Shown: in pieces, positions 44,364 through 53,369 of the stretch
Layout of the letters: each line of letters starts with the position of its first letter
Numbering within the stretch: the first letter of the stretch is position 1
Assembly (NCBI GenBank): GCA_027483665.1
Contig: JAIXUC010000023.1
Coordinates: 1 to 64,000, forward strand
Length of the DNA stretch: 64,000 nucleotides
Reading direction: 5' to 3'
Source of the DNA: Comamonadaceae bacterium
Lineage (GTDB): Bacteria > Pseudomonadota > Gammaproteobacteria > Burkholderiales > Burkholderiaceae_C
Notes under the pieces: model-generated
What the model was told of the DNA's origin: nothing
The model's database searches: none
What the model saw: the letters and a program-made list of their open reading frames with translations, nothing else
Made by a program: the position numbers and the translations under genes

Positions 44364-44900
44364 TCAGTGCAGCTGCAAGCTGCCAGCACCCGCGCCTTTG
44401 CCCGCCCGCGCTGGTGGCTGACACAAGCCACACACGTAGTGGCGTGAGTTCTCGAAGGGCTCCGACACAAAGTGACCGCCGCATTGGGTGCAGCGCGTCA
44501 GGGTCAGCATGCCGTTGTCGGTGAACTTGCACAGTCGCCAAGCCCGTGTGATGGACAAAAGCGGCTCGACCCCGGCCAGCTTCATTTGCTCGCAGTACAG
44601 GCGAAAAGCCTTGATGACCGCGTCGATGTCTTCCATCTCGCGCGCTTTGCTCAAGTACTGATGAATGTTGAGAAACAGTGAAGCGTGGATGTTGGGCTGC
44701 CAGGTCAGGAACCAGTCGGTGGAGAAAGGCAGCTGCCCTTTCGATGGCGACTTGCCGGCCACTTCTTTGTACAGGCGCAGCAAACGCTCATAAGACAACT
44801 CGGTTTCGCTCTCCAGCACCTGCAAGCGTGCGCCCAGTTCGATGAGCTGCACGGCGCGCGCAATCTGGCGCGACTCGTTGAGGACGCTTTTGGCTGCCAT
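44364..44900 (-). CDS. flhC: Flagellar master regulator subunit FlhC
   Basis: A 178-residue DNA-binding partner of FlhD; the FlhD4C2 complex activates class II flagellar genes. The zinc site is CTQCGGHFVSEP with CGLCQPP, four cysteines near the C-terminus. SRQIARAVQLIELGARLQVLE and GQLPFSTDWFLTWQPN are typical of the family. It lies 20 bases downstream of flhD and upstream of motA, the same order as in enteric bacteria. Confidence 0.97.
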   Translation of the reverse strand: MAAKSVLNESRQIARAVQLIELGARLQVLESETELSYERLLRLYKEVAGKSPSKGQLPFSTDWFLTWQPNIHASLFLNIHQYLSKAREMEDIDAVIKAFRLYCEQMKLAGVEPLLSITRAWRLCKFTDNGMLTLTRCTQCGGHFVSEPFENSRHYVCGLCQPPARAGKGAGAGSLQLH

Positions 44901-44920
44901 GGTGTTCTTTCGAATGGGTG

Positions 44921-45247
44921 TCAGACCGACTCAGAAAAGCGGCCAGCCATCAAGATGCTGGCGTGCAAACGGGTGGTGGTGTCGTTGTCCACCTTGCGCA
45001 CCTGGTGGTTGGTGAGCAGGTTCCACACCAGCTCGTCGTCCACCCGAAAGCGACACAAAAGCATGTTGGTCGATGCAATTTTGAGCAGCTGCGCCGCGCT
45101 CAGCATGGACAAGGTTTGCGCGGCTTCTTCGCTGATGCCTAAGCGAAACAGTGCCTCGTCAGGGTCTTGCCGAATGAGGGTTTGCGCCAGCATCAGGTAG
45201 GTGAGGTTGGCTTCCTTGATTTCCGCGAGCAACTGGTCTTGGTCCAT
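44921..45247 (-). CDS. flhD: Flagellar master regulator subunit FlhD
   Basis: A 108-residue helical regulator. It starts DQDQLLAEIKEANLTYLMLAQTLIRQDP and continues ALFRLGISEEAAQTLSML and LLCRFRVDDELVWNLLT, all typical of FlhD. An AGGAG site precedes the ATG. It is preceded by a 157-base leader holding an inverted repeat and is presumably a main input point for motility control. Confidence 0.97.
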   Translation of the reverse strand: MDQDQLLAEIKEANLTYLMLAQTLIRQDPDEALFRLGISEEAAQTLSMLSAAQLLKIASTNMLLCRFRVDDELVWNLLTNHQVRKVDNDTTTRLHASILMAGRFSESV

Positions 45248-45313
45248 CGGGTTCTCCTGATTGGCGATTCGATGAAGACCATTCTTCGCAGCAAGTGCGC
45301 CCGCTTGAATCAG

Positions 45314-45336
45314 CCGACAGATGTATCGGCTGTCGG
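45314..45336. promoter_or_regulatory. Inverted repeat in the flhDC leader
   Basis: CCGACAG (45314-45320) and CTGTCGG (45330-45336) are perfect 7-base arms nine bases apart, about 67 bases upstream of the flhD ATG. It could be a regulator-binding site or an mRNA hairpin in the leader. Only the symmetry is seen; the role is inferred. Confidence 0.4.
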
Positions 45337-45372
45337 TTGCGCAGCCGCATCGTGTAGGTAATTGCCTGACAA

Positions 45373-45391
45373 CCCTGCTGAAGGCTCAGGG
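45373..45391 (-). terminator. Weak terminator candidate after fliT
   Basis: CCCTG (45391-45387 on the minus strand) and CAGGG (45377-45373) can pair just after the fliT stop and are followed by TTGT. The stem is short, so the fliDST transcript may or may not end here before flhDC. Confidence 0.3.
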
Positions 45392-45404
45392 CGGCCGTTA
45401 CAAA

Positions 45405-45740
45405 TTAAGCGGTGTAAGCGCGGCCCAGGGCGTGCTGCTTGCGCCCTTGCGCCAGCTCGCGACCCAACGCATCACGCCGAGGCTCGGCCAACATCAACAG
45501 CTCGTCGTGCAGTGTGCTTGCACGCTGCAACAAAACGCGCAGCGCCGGGGCCACGGCGTCCGTTTGGTTCGCGGCTTGCTGCGGTGCTTGCAACACCGCT
45601 TGCCGCAGTGCTTGGCTCAACGGGTCGTGCTGCTCGGCCAGTTCGCCAAAAGCATCCCAATCGGAATGGGTGGCTGCTGCCAGCATCTGTTCGAGCAACT
45701 CGCACAGATGCTGCGCGCTGACCAAGCGCGCATCCAGCAT
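45405..45740 (-). CDS. fliT: FliT-like flagellar chaperone (copy 1)
   Basis: A 111-residue helical protein directly after fliS. In enteric bacteria FliT binds FliD and FlhDC. The sequence is diverged, with helices HLCELLEQMLAAATHSDWDAF, LAEQHDPLSQALRQAV and VLLQRASTLHDELL; the WD..LAEQ pattern recalls FliT. The ATG at 45740 overlaps the fliS stop as TGATG. The assignment depends on position as much as on sequence. A second fliT lies at 58133-58435. Confidence 0.75.
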   Translation of the reverse strand: MLDARLVSAQHLCELLEQMLAAATHSDWDAFGELAEQHDPLSQALRQAVLQAPQQAANQTDAVAPALRVLLQRASTLHDELLMLAEPRRDALGRELAQGRKQHALGRAYTA

Positions 45741-46159
45741 CAAGCGGCCAGTGCGACGCTGCGGCTGCCGATCTGCTGCCAGGCCGAGCTGATGTTGTCG
45801 AGCAACTCCAGCACTTCGGACAGCGTGTCGGCATCCCGGGTGCTGCGGGCATCTTCCAGACGCGACAGCATGTAGTCGTACAGCGCGTCCAGGCGCTCTG
45901 CCAACTCGCCGCCCTGGCTGATGTCGAGGCTGGCCTTCAAGCCGGAACCGATGATGCTGCTGGCACGCTCGATGCCGTCGGCCAGCGCATCGGTGTCTTG
46001 CGTGGCGCAGGCATCGATGGCGTGACGCAGCGACAGCTTGCCGCCTTCAAACAAAACCGCCACGAGGTGGTGGCGCTGGTGCACGTCCGGCGGCAGCTCA
46101 CCCGTGAGCGGGTCTGCTGTGAAGTGACGTGTTGCTGCGCTTGGGCTGCTGGTGTTCAT
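45740..46159 (-). CDS. fliS: FliS-like flagellin export chaperone (copy 1)
   Basis: A 139-residue protein of the FliS family, which caps the flagellin C-terminus before export. It has HHLVAVLFEGGKLSLRHAIDA, ADGIERASSIIGSGLKASLD, GGELAERLDALYDYMLSRLEDA and VLELLDNISSAWQQIGS, the helical pattern of FliS, although the N-terminus differs from the usual YQ..V.T. A strong AGGAGGTT site precedes the ATG. It follows fliD. A more typical FliS is encoded at 57708-58130. Confidence 0.88.
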   Translation of the reverse strand: MNTSSPSAATRHFTADPLTGELPPDVHQRHHLVAVLFEGGKLSLRHAIDACATQDTDALADGIERASSIIGSGLKASLDISQGGELAERLDALYDYMLSRLEDARSTRDADTLSEVLELLDNISSAWQQIGSRSVALAA

Positions 46160-46191
46160 GGGCTGAAACCTCCTGTGAATGTGGCTTCAGT

Positions 46192-47526
46192 CTAGCCACC
46201 GATCTTGGGCAGGTTAGCCAGTTGTTGGGTCAGAAAAGTGCTCGTATTCTGAAGACTGGACACCGTGGAATCGAGTGCAGTGAACTGGCGCCGATAGCGT
46301 GCTTCGATCTGCTCCAACCTGCGGTTGAGCGCCTCGCGGCGCAAGTCCAGCGTGCTGATCGAGGCGCTCATGCCTTCAATGCGCGAAGCGACCAGACCGC
46401 CCTCACTGCTCAGGCTTTTGGTGATGGACTGCGCTGAAGCGCCGAACGCCTTCACCAGTGCATCGACCGACTCCGGCCGCTCATCGAACAGCGTCTGCAA
46501 CTTGCCACTGTCCAGCGACAGCGAGCCGTCCCTGGCAACCGACACACCCAGCTGGCTGAGGTTGTTGGCGAAAGGGTCCACCAAGCCTGCAGGCGGCGTA
46601 CCGATCAGGGCGCGCAATTGCGACTGCGCCGTGCGCAGCGTGGCGTCTCCCGTGAGGATCGAGCCTTCGCCGGTGGCGCTGTTGACCAGCCCCAAGTCGC
46701 GGATGGTGGTGTTGGTCTCGTTGTAGGCCTTGATGAACCCTTCCAGCGCGGACTTCACCGCGCCGGAATTGCGCGCGACAGTCAGTGGCGTGGTGCTGCC
46801 GGTATTGGTTTTCAGCAGGTTGATGGTCACGCCCGTCAGCGCGTCGCCCACGGTGTTGGTGCTGCGCACGATGGACAAACCGTTGAGCTTGAAGTTGGCG
46901 TCCAACGCAGGCCTGGCCACCGTGGTGCTCTGAAAATCTTGCAGGCCGGCCGTGGCGTTGCTGACCGTGATGGTGTTGGCAGCACCTGTGCTGCGACTCT
47001 CCAACACCAAGCGGCGATCGACCACGCTGGCTTTGATTTGTGTCTTGAGGTTGGCGTCAGCGTTGATGGTGGCTGCCAGGTCACCCAGTGTTTGGCCTGC
47101 GGTCACGCTCACTGTGACGGCCGTGTTGCTGCCCAACTGAATGTTGATGCTTCCGCTGGTGTTGAGAAGCCCGTTGGTCGTGGCCGGGTCTTGGCCCGTG
47201 CTCACAATTTGCGCCTGCGCCAATTGCGTGACTTCCAGCGAATAGCTGCCAGCCGGTGCAATGGAAGACACCGTGACCGAAGCCACGGAGCTATCGCCCA
47301 CGCTGCCTTTGAAATCGGTGAAGCCGCCGGCCTTCAATTTGGCAGCGGCCGTTTCCACTTGGGACAAAGCGCCGCGCAGCGAGCCCAAAGCGGAGATCTT
47401 GGCCTGAAAGGCCGCCTCGCGTGAATTCAACGCCGTGAGCGGCCGGCGCTCGACAGCCATCAGCTGGGATACCAGGCTGGTGACGTCGAGGCCAGAACCG
47501 AGGCCGGGCGATGAAATGGAGGCCAT
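46192..47526 (-). CDS. fliD: Filament cap protein FliD
   Basis: A 444-residue cap protein that folds flagellin at the filament tip. The N-terminus MASISSPGLGSGLDVTSLVSQLM is diagnostic. The centre contains QTLGDLAATINADANLKTQI. The C-terminal coiled coil has GMSASISTLDLRREALNRRLEQIEARYRRQF and LQNTSTFLTQQL. It lies ten bases after flaG and before fliS. Confidence 0.96.
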   Translation of the reverse strand: MASISSPGLGSGLDVTSLVSQLMAVERRPLTALNSREAAFQAKISALGSLRGALSQVETAAAKLKAGGFTDFKGSVGDSSVASVTVSSIAPAGSYSLEVTQLAQAQIVSTGQDPATTNGLLNTSGSINIQLGSNTAVTVSVTAGQTLGDLAATINADANLKTQIKASVVDRRLVLESRSTGAANTITVSNATAGLQDFQSTTVARPALDANFKLNGLSIVRSTNTVGDALTGVTINLLKTNTGSTTPLTVARNSGAVKSALEGFIKAYNETNTTIRDLGLVNSATGEGSILTGDATLRTAQSQLRALIGTPPAGLVDPFANNLSQLGVSVARDGSLSLDSGKLQTLFDERPESVDALVKAFGASAQSITKSLSSEGGLVASRIEGMSASISTLDLRREALNRRLEQIEARYRRQFTALDSTVSSLQNTSTFLTQQLANLPKIGG

Positions 47527-47536
47527 ATTGAAAGAC

Positions 47537-47923
47537 TCAAACTTCCTGTTTCAGCAACAAACCCCGCAGCACGTCGATCGAGCGCGCAGCGCGCAGGAAC
47601 TCTTCGCTGGGAATTTGCCGGATCACTTCCTGGGTCGTGGCGTCCACCAGGCGCACGATGGTGCGGCCCAGTTGTTCGTCCACAGAGAACTCCAGGTTGC
47701 TCGATGAGGACTGCTGAATGGCCTTGCGGGCCGACTCCAGCACTTCCTGCAGTTCAGCAGCCGCTTCACGGCGATTGCTCGCAGCAGCAGCAGCAGCCTG
47801 AGCGCCCGTAGAGGCGGGCGGTGTTGGGGGTACAGCAAAAGCGCCAACCGGCCTGGCAGCAACGGGGGTTGCTGCAGGCCGGGCGGCGGGTGCTGTGGCA
47901 CCAGTGACGGGGGTCACGTTCAT
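47537..47923 (-). CDS. flaG: FlaG-family protein
   Basis: A 128-residue small protein between flagellin and fliD, where FlaG is typical; it influences filament length. The N-terminal half is Pro/Ala-rich. The C-terminal domain has NLEFSVDEQLGRTIVRLVDATTQEVIRQIPSEEFL, of which DATTQEVIRQIP is the FlaG hallmark. The ATG at 47923 with an AGAAG site is preferred to a longer start. Confidence 0.93.
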   Translation of the reverse strand: MNVTPVTGATAPAARPAATPVAARPVGAFAVPPTPPASTGAQAAAAAASNRREAAAELQEVLESARKAIQQSSSSNLEFSVDEQLGRTIVRLVDATTQEVIRQIPSEEFLRAARSIDVLRGLLLKQEV

Positions 47924-47948
47924 GGCATTTCTTCTAGTCGCCTGGGAA

Positions 47949-48001
47949 AGCCGAACCACGGGGGCAGGGTGTTGTAGAACATCATGCGCTCGGGTTCGGC
48001 T
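47949..48001. repeat. Long-range inverted repeat between the second flagellin gene and flaG
   Basis: AGCCGAACC (47949-47957) and GGTTCGGCT (47993-48001) are perfect 9-base arms separated by 35 bases, 24 bases downstream of the flagellin stop codon. In mRNA they could form a stem that stabilises the flagellin 3' end or attenuates read-through into flaG-fliD. Confidence 0.45.
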
Positions 48002-48024
48002 GTTCAGGTTTCAGAAGGCGTCGA

Positions 48025-49476
48025 TCAACGCAGCAGAGACAACACGTTCTGAGGAATCGTGTTGGCCTGCGACAAGATCGCCGTGCCTGCCTGTTGCAAG
48101 ATCTGCGCACGGGTCAGCTCAGCCGTTTCCTGCGCGAAGTCCGCGTCGCGGATTCGGCTGCGGGCAGCAGACGAGTTCTCTGCCGTGGTCTGCAGGTTGG
48201 TGATGGTCGACTCGAAGCGCGATTGCAGAGCACCGAACTTGGCGCGCTGGTTACTGATGGCTTGCAAGGCGGAGTCAACGATCTTCAGTGCCTTGTTGGC
48301 GCCATCGACGGTGGAGATGTCCAAGGTGGACACCGTGAACAGCGACGAAGCTGTCACGCCAGAGGCGGCTGCCGCTGGGCTGCTGGCAGCTGCGGACGTG
48401 ATCGCAAAGCTGAGCTCGGAATCAAAAGTCACTTGACCGACGGCGACCGCACCTGCCGAGGTCGTGGCCGAGGTGACTGCGGCACCCACAGTGCCTGTTG
48501 CCACGTTGACGTTGGCGACAGTGACCGTACCAGCAGCCGCGTTGATGCTGATGTTGTCGCCTGCTGCGCTCTCCAAAATGATGGCCGTGCCGCCCGTGTT
48601 CAGGCGAGCCGTGACGCCCGTCTTGGACGACTGCTCATTGACGGTGGAGATTGCACCAGCCAAGCCCTCTGCCGTGTTGGCATCACCGACCGAGAACGAC
48701 AGCGACTGAGCGGTCGTGTTGCTGCCGGTCAGGTTGATGGTGTAGCTGGCGTTGTTGGTGCCAAAGTCCAGTTCCGCTTGCGTGCGAGCCGATGCAGTGA
48801 CGCCGGTGGTGGTCGTGACAGCGTTGACTTTGGCCGCGAAAGACTTGGCCGTGTCTGTGGTCGCAGCAGCCACCGTGGCGGTGGACAGGCCCCCGACGAT
48901 GACATCACCCGCTGCGTAGGCGGCAGCAGAAGCAGCCGCCAGCACAGCGCCATTGACCTGGTTGTTGCCGTACTGGTTGGTGCGGAAGTTGCCGGTTTGC
49001 GCCACGATGGTTTCGTTGGCGTTGGCACCCACTTGGAACTGCGCCGTGCCAAAAGTGCCGTCGAGCAGTTTTTGGCCGTTGAAGGTGGAGGTGGTGGCGA
49101 TGCGGTCCAGCTCTTGCACGAGCTGGCTCACTTCTTGGTTCAACGCCTTGCGGTCTGAAGCGGAGTTGGTGGCGTTGGCCGATTGAACAGACAGCTCGCG
49201 AATACGCTGCAAGATGTCGCCAGCCGAGCCCAGCGCGCCTTCAGCGGTTTGAGCCAGCGAGATGCCGTCGTTGGCGTTGCGAACGGCTTGGTTCAAGCCG
49301 CGAATCTGCGAGGTGAAGCGCTCGGAAATGGCCAAGCCGGCGGCATCGTCCTTGGCGGAGTTGATGCGCAGGCCAGAAGACAGGCGCTGCAAAGAGACGG
49401 CCAGGCTGTTTTGCGACCTGTCCAAGCTGCGCTGCGCGTTCAGCGAAGCGATGTTGGTCTGAATGACTTGTGGCAT
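48025..49476 (-). CDS. fliC: Flagellin (second of two tandem genes)
   Basis: A 483-residue filament subunit. The conserved N-terminal D0/D1 region has [39 protein letters not shown] and [15 protein letters not shown]; the C-terminal D1/D0 has [21 protein letters not shown] and ending [11 protein letters not shown]. The central domain (about 170-385) is rich in Ala/Thr/Ser/Val, a common target of glycosylation. AAAGGAG precedes the ATG. A clear sigma-28 promoter lies at 49555-49581. It is very similar to the adjacent flagellin at its ends but diverged in the centre. Confidence 0.97.
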   Translation of the reverse strand: MPQVIQTNIASLNAQRSLDRSQNSLAVSLQRLSSGLRINSAKDDAAGLAISERFTSQIRGLNQAVRNANDGISLAQTAEGALGSAGDILQRIRELSVQSANATNSASDRKALNQEVSQLVQELDRIATTSTFNGQKLLDGTFGTAQFQVGANANETIVAQTGNFRTNQYGNNQVNGAVLAAASAAAYAAGDVIVGGLSTATVAAATTDTAKSFAAKVNAVTTTTGVTASARTQAELDFGTNNASYTINLTGSNTTAQSLSFSVGDANTAEGLAGAISTVNEQSSKTGVTARLNTGGTAIILESAAGDNISINAAAGTVTVANVNVATGTVGAAVTSATTSAGAVAVGQVTFDSELSFAITSAAASSPAAAASGVTASSLFTVSTLDISTVDGANKALKIVDSALQAISNQRAKFGALQSRFESTITNLQTTAENSSAARSRIRDADFAQETAELTRAQILQQAGTAILSQANTIPQNVLSLLR

Positions 49477-49554
49477 GGAATGCTCCTTTGAGGAAGGTGT
49501 TGAACCCGACGCCTCAAGCCACTTCTGATGCTGTGGCCGTCGCCGTTGTGAGGG

Positions 49555-49581
49555 TTAACGGCATTCCATGCCCGGACTTTA
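49555..49581 (-). promoter_or_regulatory. Sigma-28 (FliA) promoter of the second flagellin gene
   Basis: On the minus strand TAAAGTCC (49581-49574), an 11-base spacer and GCCGTTAA (49562-49555) match the sigma-28 consensus. It lies 78 bases upstream of the flagellin ATG, in the intergenic region between the two flagellin genes. Confidence 0.82.
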
Positions 49582-49608
49582 GGGTCCGTTTTGACGAGCC
49601 TTCGCGAT

Positions 49609-51057
49609 TTACCGCTGCAACAGCGACAACACGTTCTGCGGCACCTGGTTGGCCTGGGCCAACATGGCCGTGCCTGCCTGCTGCAAGATCTGCGCGCGCG
49701 TCAGGTTGGCGGTTTCCTGGGCGAAATCGGCGTCTCGGATGCGGCTGCGCGAGGCAGACAAATTCTCCGACGTGGTTTGCAAGTTGACGATGGCGTTCTC
49801 GAATCGGGACTGCAAAGCGCCAAATTTCGCACGCTGTCCGCTGATGGCCTGCAAGGCCGAATCCACCACTTTGAGTGCCAGATTGGCGCCAGACACTGTG
49901 GAGATGTCCAGTGTCGAGACCGACTGCAAGCTGGAGCCAGCCGTCGTGGCAGCAGCTGTTACCGGGCTGCTGGCTGCTGTCGCGGTGGCAGAGAAGGTCA
50001 ACTCCGAGTCCAGCACCAATTGACCCACGGCGGTCAACGTGCCGGCAGCAGCCAAGGTCACGGCCGTTCCAACCGAGGCCGCAGCCACATCGATGTTGGC
50101 CAGCGACACGCCGGTGCCACCCGTCACCACGATGTTTTCGCCGCTGGCCGCTTCCAGCACCACGGCGGTGGCGTTGCCATTGAGCCGCGCGGTGATGCCG
50201 GTCTTGGAAGATTGCTCGTTGATGGCCGACACGGCAGCGGCCAAGCCGTCTGCCGTGTTGGCATCGGCCACCGCAAAAGAGATGGACTGCGGCGCGGCGT
50301 TGGCGCCGGTCAGCGCCAACGTGTAGCTGGCGTTGCCTGCGGCAAAGTCGAGTTGAGCCTGCGTGCGGGCGCTGGCGGTCACGCCGGTGCTGGCACCCAC
50401 CGAGTTGACGGCAGCCGCGACGCTTTTGGCTGTGTCGGTAGCGGTGATGGCCACGGTAGCCGCAGAGATGCCGTTGACGATGAGGTTGCCAGCCGCGTAG
50501 GCGACCGAGGCTGCCACGGCCAAAACAGAGCCCGGCAGCGCGTTGTTGCCGTACTGCGTGGTGCGGTAGTTACCGGTTTGCGCCACGATGGTTTCGTTGG
50601 CGTTGGCGCCCACTTGGAACTGCGCCGTGCCGAAGGTGCCGTCGAGCAGCTTCTGGCCGTTGAAGGTGGTGGTCAGCGCAATGCGTTCCAGCTCCTGCAC
50701 CAACTGCGCCACCTCTTGGTTCAGCGCCTTGCGGTCAGAAGCGGAGTTGGTGGCGTTGGCCGACTGAATGGCCAGCTCGCGCACACGCTGCAAGATTTCT
50801 CCGGCTGAACCCAAAGCGCCTTCGGCCACCTGCGACAGCGAGATGCCGTCGTTGGCGTTGCGCACGGCTTGGTTCAGGCCGCGAATCTGTGAGGTGAAGC
50901 GCTCGGAGATGGCCAAACCGGCGGCATCGTCCTTGGCCGAGTTGATGCGCAGGCCTGAAGACAGGCGCTGCAAGGACACGTTGAGACTGGACTGGGAACG
51001 GTCCAGGTTGCGCTGCGCGTTCAGCGAGGCAATGTTGGTCTGAATGACTTGAGGCAT
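49609..51057 (-). CDS. fliC: Flagellin (first of two tandem genes)
   Basis: A 482-residue flagellin. The N-terminal D0/D1 is nearly the same as in the second copy ([39 protein letters not shown]), and the C-terminus ends [12 protein letters not shown]. The middle (about 170-385) is Ala/Thr/Val-rich and diverged. AGGAG precedes the ATG. No sigma-28 promoter could be recognised in the 94 bases between it and the TPR glycosyltransferase gene, unlike the second copy. Two flagellins may build different filament segments or be used at different times. Confidence 0.97.
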   Translation of the reverse strand: MPQVIQTNIASLNAQRNLDRSQSSLNVSLQRLSSGLRINSAKDDAAGLAISERFTSQIRGLNQAVRNANDGISLSQVAEGALGSAGEILQRVRELAIQSANATNSASDRKALNQEVAQLVQELERIALTTTFNGQKLLDGTFGTAQFQVGANANETIVAQTGNYRTTQYGNNALPGSVLAVAASVAYAAGNLIVNGISAATVAITATDTAKSVAAAVNSVGASTGVTASARTQAQLDFAAGNASYTLALTGANAAPQSISFAVADANTADGLAAAVSAINEQSSKTGITARLNGNATAVVLEAASGENIVVTGGTGVSLANIDVAAASVGTAVTLAAAGTLTAVGQLVLDSELTFSATATAASSPVTAAATTAGSSLQSVSTLDISTVSGANLALKVVDSALQAISGQRAKFGALQSRFENAIVNLQTTSENLSASRSRIRDADFAQETANLTRAQILQQAGTAMLAQANQVPQNVLSLLQR

Positions 51058-51151
51058 TGAATGCTCCTGGTGTTCATGGGGTCCACTCTTGTGATCCCAG
51101 GAGCCTGATTCTCAAAGTCGCGCAAGGGCTTCAATACGCCGATAAGCGGCA

Positions 51152-53344
51152 TCAAAGCGCCGGATATCGGGCATTCAAAGCGGCGTGCAAGCTGCGCAGC
51201 GCAGGCGCCCAGCCTTGCGCCCACACTTGGCGGTGAACGCCAAAAGCGGGGAACCAGGGCGAGCCTTCAGCCACTTCGGGCCAACGGAAATCGGGTGGGT
51301 AAGGCACCAACACGTCGCCGCGCCCAGCAATGCCCGCCAGCAGGTGCACGTTGGTGTTGCTCACCCCCACCAAGCCGTCGAGCCCAGACAACAGCGCCAG
51401 CGTGTCTTGCAGGTCGTCGTCCATGTCGGAAGCATCGAGGAAGGGGTGCGGCAGGCGTTCGGCCAGCAAGGCCAGCTCTTCAGGCTGCGGCTTGCGCTGC
51501 AGCACCACCACGTCGATGTCGAGGTGCGCCAGCAAGTCGAGCAAGGGCTCTAGCGGCACTTCCTTGGACAGCAGCAAGTCGGTGTTGGAAGTGAACTTGT
51601 CTTGCTGCGTGCCGCCACGCCATGCCAGACCGATTTTGGGACGCTGGCCCATGGGCGCGAGCCATTGGTCGTGGATGTGCTGGACACGGGCTGCGTCCAG
51701 CACCAACGGCAGGGGCGCTGGACATTCCGCGAATGCCGGATCTGCAAGACCAGCTTCGGTTTGAAGCGCCAGGGGCAGGTCGCCCGCCAGCAGCTTGATG
51801 CGCGGCCCGTCGCCAGCCTGCGGCTCGTGGCTGATGTGGTCGATGCCAGCAAGCCCGGACACGATGGGCGTGAGCTTGCGCGTGAGCACCCGGTAGGTGA
51901 CGGTGGCACCACGCGCCTTGAGCTGCGGCAGCCAGCGCAGAAAGAACAGCTCATCGCCCAAACCCTGCTCGCCAATCAGCTCCACGTGCTGGCCTTGCAA
52001 GTCCATGGGCAAGGCCACCGGGCGTGGACGCCAGCCGGGCAGGCCGCCTTCCACCTTGAAGCGGTAGTTGCGCCAGGCATACGAGCGCCAGCCCTGTGCC
52101 AATTCCATGTGCCGCAGCCGCAGCATGGCCAGGTTCTGGTGCGCCAATTGGTAGTTCGGTGACAGCTCAATTGCCTGCTCGATGCGCTCCTGCGCCAGCC
52201 GGGGCTGGTCGGTGCGGACATAGAACAAGCCGAGGTTGTGCTGTGCTTGAGCCGATTGAGGGTGCTCGCGTGCGGCCTTCAAGAGATAGGGCTGCGCATC
52301 CAGCAGTCGGCCTTCAGTCTCATAAAACTTCGCCAGCGCGCTGGCAGCCCGCTCGCTCTCGGGTGTGGCGATGAAGCGCTGCACCAGCAGCGCCTCGGAT
52401 TCCATCACCCGGCCTGCGCGCCCCAGACAAAGCGCCAAGCTGATCTGAAGTTCTGCGGCCAGTTCTTCGTCTGCGCTCGCGTCGACCGAGCGGTACCCGT
52501 CGAGGGCTTCAGCGTTCTCGCCCAACTGTTGGTGCATCTCAGCGGCCATGTAACGCACGCGCTGAGCCTCAGGCTCCAAAGCCAGGGAAGCCAGGTAGGC
52601 CGCAAGAGCCGGTCGATAGCGCTGCAACTGTCGGTAGCAGTCGCCCAGCAGGGCTTGCGTTTGCGCGCTTTGCTGGCCGAGTGCCAAGGCTGTTTCCAGC
52701 AGCGCTGCCGCCTGGTCATTGGCGCCCCGCAAGCGGTGCACACGGCCCAGCAGTTCGTACGTGTCGGCCAGGCGTGGATGCGCAGCCAAGCGTTGGTTCA
52801 GCACCAATTCGGCGGAGTCCAAGTTGCCATCTTGGGCATGCGCCATCGCCAAGTCGCGCAAGGTGGCCTCGTGCTTGGGCAGCAGGGCCTGCGCGCGCGA
52901 CAGCACAGCCACGGCCGCGTTCAAGTTGCCCGAGGCCAGCTCCAGCGACCCCAAATTGGCCCAGGCCAAGCCCAGATTCGGACTGACTTCGATGGCGCGA
53001 CGAAAGGCGGCGGCGGCACGCTCGTTTTGGTTGCGTTGGCTGTGGATATGACCCAGCAGGTTCCACAGCTCGCCGTCGTTTGGAAATCGCTGCACAGCGC
53101 GAAGCGCAACCGTTTCTGATTCGCCAGCGCGCTCGGTCTGCATCAGCACGAAAGCCAAGCCTAAATGGATCAGTGGCAGGTTGGGGTCGCGGGCCAGCGC
53201 CCGGCGGTAGCCTTGCTCTGCGCGGGCCATGTCGCCTTGCTGGTGCGCTTCGCGCGCTGCTGCCAGATGTGCCGGGGCGCTGGCCTGCTCTGGGTGCGGC
53301 TGGTTGATGGAAGGCGAGGAAGGCGAGGAAGGTGCGGCGTTCAT
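51152..53344 (-). CDS. Tetratricopeptide-repeat glycosyltransferase-like protein, candidate flagellin glycosyltransferase
   Basis: A 730-residue protein. Residues about 25-430 consist of roughly ten tetratricopeptide repeats (for example AHLAAAREAHQQGDMARAEQGY and AWANLGSLELASGNLNAAVAVL). The C-terminal 300 residues form a GT-B-like half domain with EQGLGDELFFLRWLPQLKARGA, IGLAWRGGTQQDKF and GLVGVSNTNVHLLAGIAG, as found in TPR proteins beside flagellin genes. It lies just upstream of the first flagellin on the same strand, so protein O-glycosylation of flagellin is the likely job. The ATG at 53344 has GAAAGG upstream; a longer start is rejected. Confidence 0.82.
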   Translation of the reverse strand: MNAAPSSPSSPSINQPHPEQASAPAHLAAAREAHQQGDMARAEQGYRRALARDPNLPLIHLGLAFVLMQTERAGESETVALRAVQRFPNDGELWNLLGHIHSQRNQNERAAAAFRRAIEVSPNLGLAWANLGSLELASGNLNAAVAVLSRAQALLPKHEATLRDLAMAHAQDGNLDSAELVLNQRLAAHPRLADTYELLGRVHRLRGANDQAAALLETALALGQQSAQTQALLGDCYRQLQRYRPALAAYLASLALEPEAQRVRYMAAEMHQQLGENAEALDGYRSVDASADEELAAELQISLALCLGRAGRVMESEALLVQRFIATPESERAASALAKFYETEGRLLDAQPYLLKAAREHPQSAQAQHNLGLFYVRTDQPRLAQERIEQAIELSPNYQLAHQNLAMLRLRHMELAQGWRSYAWRNYRFKVEGGLPGWRPRPVALPMDLQGQHVELIGEQGLGDELFFLRWLPQLKARGATVTYRVLTRKLTPIVSGLAGIDHISHEPQAGDGPRIKLLAGDLPLALQTEAGLADPAFAECPAPLPLVLDAARVQHIHDQWLAPMGQRPKIGLAWRGGTQQDKFTSNTDLLLSKEVPLEPLLDLLAHLDIDVVVLQRKPQPEELALLAERLPHPFLDASDMDDDLQDTLALLSGLDGLVGVSNTNVHLLAGIAGRGDVLVPYPPDFRWPEVAEGSPWFPAFGVHRQVWAQGWAPALRSLHAALNARYPAL

Positions 53345-53369
53345 CGGGTTGAACCTTTCGCGGGCAGGG

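Noticed and set aside
45325..45332. GCCGATAC on the minus strand in the flhD leader, as a sigma-28 promoter
   Set aside because: The sequence 11 bases upstream (TGCGGCTG) does not resemble a sigma-28 -35.
48025..51057. Assembly duplication producing two flagellin genes
   Set aside because: The copies differ in the centre and throughout at the base level, and only one has the sigma-28 promoter, so they are real paralogues.
51138..51145. GCCGATAA upstream of the first flagellin, as a sigma-28 -10 box
   Set aside because: It is on the plus strand, pointing away from the flagellin, and no TAAAGT-type -35 lies 11 bases before it.
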